Shown: positions 41,234-43,494 of the stretch, in pieces
Numbering within the stretch: the first letter of the stretch is position 1
Layout of the letters: the number at the start of each line of letters is the position of its first letter
NCBI GenBank assembly: GCA_946481735.1
Contig: CAMLOU010000015.1
Span: forward strand, 1-43,494
Origin: an uncultured Cellvibrio sp.
GTDB lineage: Bacteria; Pseudomonadota; Gammaproteobacteria; Pseudomonadales; Cellvibrionaceae
Length of the DNA stretch: 43,494 bases
Direction of reading: 5' to 3'
The notes under the pieces: model-generated
Seen by the model: the letters and a program-made list of their open reading frames with translations, nothing else
Told to the model about the DNA's origin: nothing
Database searches by the model: none
Program-made: the position numbers and the translations under genes

Positions 41234-41271
41234 GGCGGTTTTGTTTTTGGTACTTTTGCGTGGAGATTGTG

Positions 41272-42435
41272 ATGGCAACGCTGATGAACACCTACGGCAC
41301 CAGAACCCTGACCCTGACCAAGGGCGCAGGCAGCCGAGTGTGGGATGATCAAGGCAAATCCTATCTGGACGCCATCAGCGGCATTGCGGTATGTGGCCTG
41401 GGCCATGCCCACCCGGCAGTGACGGCCGCCATCAGCCAGCAGGCAGCTACGCTGCTGCACGTCTCCAATCTGTACAACATCCCCCAACAACAGCGGCTGG
41501 CGGATTTGCTGATCGAGCAATCCGGCATGCAAAAAGCGTTTTTTTCCAATTCCGGCGCTGAAGCCAACGAAGCGGCCATCAAGATCGCGCGCAAATATGG
41601 CAATGATAAAGGCGTGAAAAATCCCGCCATCATCGTCATGGCCAACAGTTTCCATGGCCGCACCCTGGCAACCCTGAGCGCGACCGGCAACAGCAAAGTC
41701 CAGATCGGCTTCGAGCCTCTGGTGGAAGGTTTTATCCGCGTTCCCTACAACGATGTGGCCGCCGTCGAGGCTGCTGCCAATGAACACCCCAATATCGTGG
41801 CCATCCTGGTTGAACCGGTGCAAGGCGAAGGCGGTGTGCGGGTACCGGCAGCAGACTACCTCAACCAACTGCGCGCAATCTGTGACGCGCACGATTGGTT
41901 GTTGATGCTGGACGAAATCCAGACCGGCAACGGGCGCACCGGCACTTACTTCGCTTTCCAGCACAACGGCATACTGCCGGACGTCGTCACCACCGCCAAA
42001 GGACTCGGCAATGGGATGCCCATCGGCGCCTGTCTGGCTGCCGGCAAGGCAGCGGATGTGCTGCAACCGGGCAACCACGGCACCACCTTTGGCGGCAATC
42101 CTCTGGCATGCAGTGCCGGGATCGCCGTGATCGAAACGCTGAAAGCGGAAAAACTGGTGGCGCGGGCCCGGCAATTGGGCGATAAATTACTGGCTGATCT
42201 CAAAGCGGCCTTAGCCAATCATCCGAAAGTTGTCGACATCCGCGGCAAGGGTTTGATGATCGGCATCGAACTCAATGCACCCTGCCCTGAGCTGGTCGAA
42301 AAAGGCCGCGCCAAGGGCATTTTAATTAACGTAACTTCCGTCAATACCATTCGTTTACTGCCGACGTTTATCCTGACTGATGCAGAAGCGGAGGAGCTGG
42401 TCACGAAAGTGGTCGAACTGGTGACGGAGTTTTAA
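41272..42435 (+). CDS. argD: Acetylornithine aminotransferase (acetylornithine/succinyldiaminopimelate)
   Basis: ArgD is a PLP-dependent transaminase of arginine (and lysine) synthesis that exchanges N-acetylornithine and 2-oxoglutarate with N-acetylglutamate semialdehyde and glutamate. The 387-residue protein shows the class III motif LDEIQTGNGRTG, the PLP-binding lysine in TTAKGLGNGMPIG, and the FGGNPLACSA stretch. GGAG six bases before ATG 41272 decides the start; the frame opens at 41260 with GTG. It is followed by argF after 84 bp. A leader with two terminator-like hairpins lies upstream. Confidence 0.96.
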   Translation: MATLMNTYGTRTLTLTKGAGSRVWDDQGKSYLDAISGIAVCGLGHAHPAVTAAISQQAATLLHVSNLYNIPQQQRLADLLIEQSGMQKAFFSNSGAEANEAAIKIARKYGNDKGVKNPAIIVMANSFHGRTLATLSATGNSKVQIGFEPLVEGFIRVPYNDVAAVEAAANEHPNIVAILVEPVQGEGGVRVPAADYLNQLRAICDAHDWLLMLDEIQTGNGRTGTYFAFQHNGILPDVVTTAKGLGNGMPIGACLAAGKAADVLQPGNHGTTFGGNPLACSAGIAVIETLKAEKLVARARQLGDKLLADLKAALANHPKVVDIRGKGLMIGIELNAPCPELVEKGRAKGILINVTSVNTIRLLPTFILTDAEAEELVTKVVELVTEF

Positions 42436-42439
42436 CCAG

Positions 42440-42463
42440 GTGCGGGAGTTCTTCATCCCGCAC
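42440..42463 (+). promoter_or_regulatory. Hairpin between argD and argF
   Basis: GTGCGGGA (42440-42447) pairs perfectly with TCCCGCAC (42456-42463) around an 8-nt loop, 4 bp after the argD stop. There is no T-run. It may stabilise or process the argD message. Confidence 0.5.
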
Positions 42464-42473
42464 TGTAATGAAA

Positions 42474-42500
42474 GAGCGCGAGGGCTTTTTTTTCGCGCTC
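42474..42500 (+). terminator. Second hairpin between argD and argF with U-rich loop
   Basis: GAGCGCGA (42474-42481) pairs with TCGCGCTC (42493-42500). The loop contains eight T residues, an unusual place for a T-run. As such it resembles a terminator out of register; argF could use its own promoter after it. The role is uncertain. Confidence 0.45.
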
Positions 42501-42519
42501 CGTAGAAGAGTAGGCAATT

Positions 42520-43437
42520 ATGGTTCCCTCAAAGGCACCGAGACATTTTTTAACCCTTACTGATATTTCGCGCGATGAGCTCAATCACATCATCCAGCGC
42601 GCGATAGAACTCAAATCTCTGCAACGCAAAGGCCAGTCGCCCGAGCTGTTCAAGAACAAAGTGCTGGGTATGATCTTCGAAAAATCATCTACCCGCACCC
42701 GCGTCTCGTTTGAATCCGGTATGGCACAAATGGGCGGCCAGGCGATTTTTTTATCGACCAAAGATTCACAGCTCGGGCGCGGCGAACCCATCGAAGACGC
42801 AGCGCGCTGCATCTCCAGCATGGTGGATATGGTGATGATCCGCACCTTTGCCCACAACACCGTGCAACGCTTCGCCGACTATTCCCGCGTGCCGGTTATC
42901 AACGGTTTGACTGACGATTTCCATCCCTGCCAATTGCTGGCCGATATCCAGACGTTTGTTGAGCAACGCGGCTCAATGAGCGGCAAGGTAGTTGCCTGGG
43001 TAGGTGACGGCAACAACATGTGCAAAACCTACATGCAGGCCGCCGCATTGTGTGACTTTGAATTGCGCATCGCCTGCCCGAAAGGGTTTACGCCGCGCAG
43101 TGATCTGGTAGAAGCCCACGCCGACCGCGTCAAGCTTTGCGCTACACCACAAGAAGCCGTTGCCGGTGCTGATCTGGTGGTGACAGACACCTGGGCATCG
43201 ATGGGTCAGGAAGAACAAAAGAAAGAGCGTGAGTTGATTTTTTCCGGTTACCAGGTCAATCGCGAATTGATGAACCACGCTAATTCCGATGCGTTATTTA
43301 TGCATTGCTTACCGGCGTATCGCGGTAAGGAAGTCAGCGCGGAGTTGATGGATGATGTGAATGCTATCGTGTGGGAAGAAGCGGAAAATCGTTTGCATGC
43401 GCAGAAAGCATTGATGGAGTTTTTGTTTAATCAATAA
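42520..43437 (+). CDS. argF: Ornithine carbamoyltransferase
   Basis: ArgF makes citrulline from ornithine and carbamoyl phosphate. The 305-residue protein shows the carbamoyl-phosphate motif [10 protein letters not shown] (residues about 49-58), the ornithine motif DxxxSMGQ in [10 protein letters not shown], and the [11 protein letters not shown] motif near the end. It is complete and follows argD in the same direction. The remaining 57 bp of the window after it show no feature I can call. Confidence 0.97.
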   Translation: MVPSKAPRHFLTLTDISRDELNHIIQRAIELKSLQRKGQSPELFKNKVLGMIFEKSSTRTRVSFESGMAQMGGQAIFLSTKDSQLGRGEPIEDAARCISSMVDMVMIRTFAHNTVQRFADYSRVPVINGLTDDFHPCQLLADIQTFVEQRGSMSGKVVAWVGDGNNMCKTYMQAAALCDFELRIACPKGFTPRSDLVEAHADRVKLCATPQEAVAGADLVVTDTWASMGQEEQKKERELIFSGYQVNRELMNHANSDALFMHCLPAYRGKEVSAELMDDVNAIVWEEAENRLHAQKALMEFLFNQ

Positions 43438-43494
43438 GGGAACCTCTGAAAAATTCCCAAAATTTGGCACAATAGCGCAACCACAACCACCGGT

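Noticed and set aside
1..43494. CRISPR array, insertion sequences or prophage
   Set aside because: I looked for repeated 20-40-bp units with even spacing, for transposase-like motifs and for phage structural genes, and saw none. The repeats found are short and local.

Overview
The window looks like a chromosomal segment from a Cellvibrio-like gammaproteobacterium (Cellvibrionaceae, order Cellvibrionales or close to Pseudomonadales). This is inferred from three things. The housekeeping genes are closest in style to Pseudomonas and other gammaproteobacteria. The order queE-queC-tRNA-Lys and dapA-bamC-MBL hydrolase-purC matches the arrangement I know from Pseudomonas. A secreted protein combines a poly-serine stretch, PKD repeats and a C-terminal CBM2, a style typical of plant-cell-wall-degrading Cellvibrio. 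I cannot assign a species.

Layout. 1-2.3 kb: an MFS transporter behind a striking TTGACTTAA operator-like palindrome, then rsmJ. 2.4-5.2 kb: a BlaI-type repressor with three 18-bp operators, an M56 (BlaR1-like) membrane peptidase carrying a TonB-C domain, and a separate TonB-like protein. 5.3-9.9 kb: a ferredoxin-NADP reductase, a fatty-acid-hydroxylase-superfamily membrane protein, a 629-residue fusion of a KAS III-type ketosynthase with a haem-oxygenase-like diiron (HDO) domain, and an unrecognised 295-residue protein; the last three are tightly packed and look like an undescribed lipid or polyketide-like pathway. 9.9-11.7 kb: envelope lipoproteins and a PilZ protein. 11.8-18.5 kb: housekeeping genes purC, MBL hydrolase, bamC, dapA, nadA, two identical tRNA-Lys, queC and queE. 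18.7-23.3 kb: a small basic protein, HAD phosphatase, CorA, LpxL-type acyltransferase, a coiled-coil membrane protein, grxD and an XRE regulator. 23.5-25.6 kb: baeSR. 25.7-28.8 kb: a PKD/CBM2 secreted protein and a small porin-like barrel. 28.9-32.8 kb: hrpB, a DUF6445-type protein and a membrane protein. 32.9-35.2 kb: a perfect CRP-type site in front of a likely four-gene unit (DUF6795-like exported protein, class 3 lipase without signal peptide, two tiny membrane proteins) that resembles a toxin/effector-immunity module. 35.3-40.9 kb: a PqqU/YncD-like TonB receptor, an Hpt-REC-REC-degenerate GGDEF-degenerate EAL protein, and a periplasmic DNA ligase. 41-43.4 kb: argD and argF behind a leader with two tandem terminator-like hairpins.

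How they work together. Most genes serve separate housekeeping functions (purine, lysine, NAD, queuosine and arginine synthesis, outer membrane assembly). The two accessory islands most worth following are the ketosynthase-HDO-hydroxylase locus (about 5.4-9.9 kb) and the CRP-site/lipase/small-membrane-protein locus (about 32.9-35.2 kb). All functional calls come from reading motifs and lengths; no searches were run.
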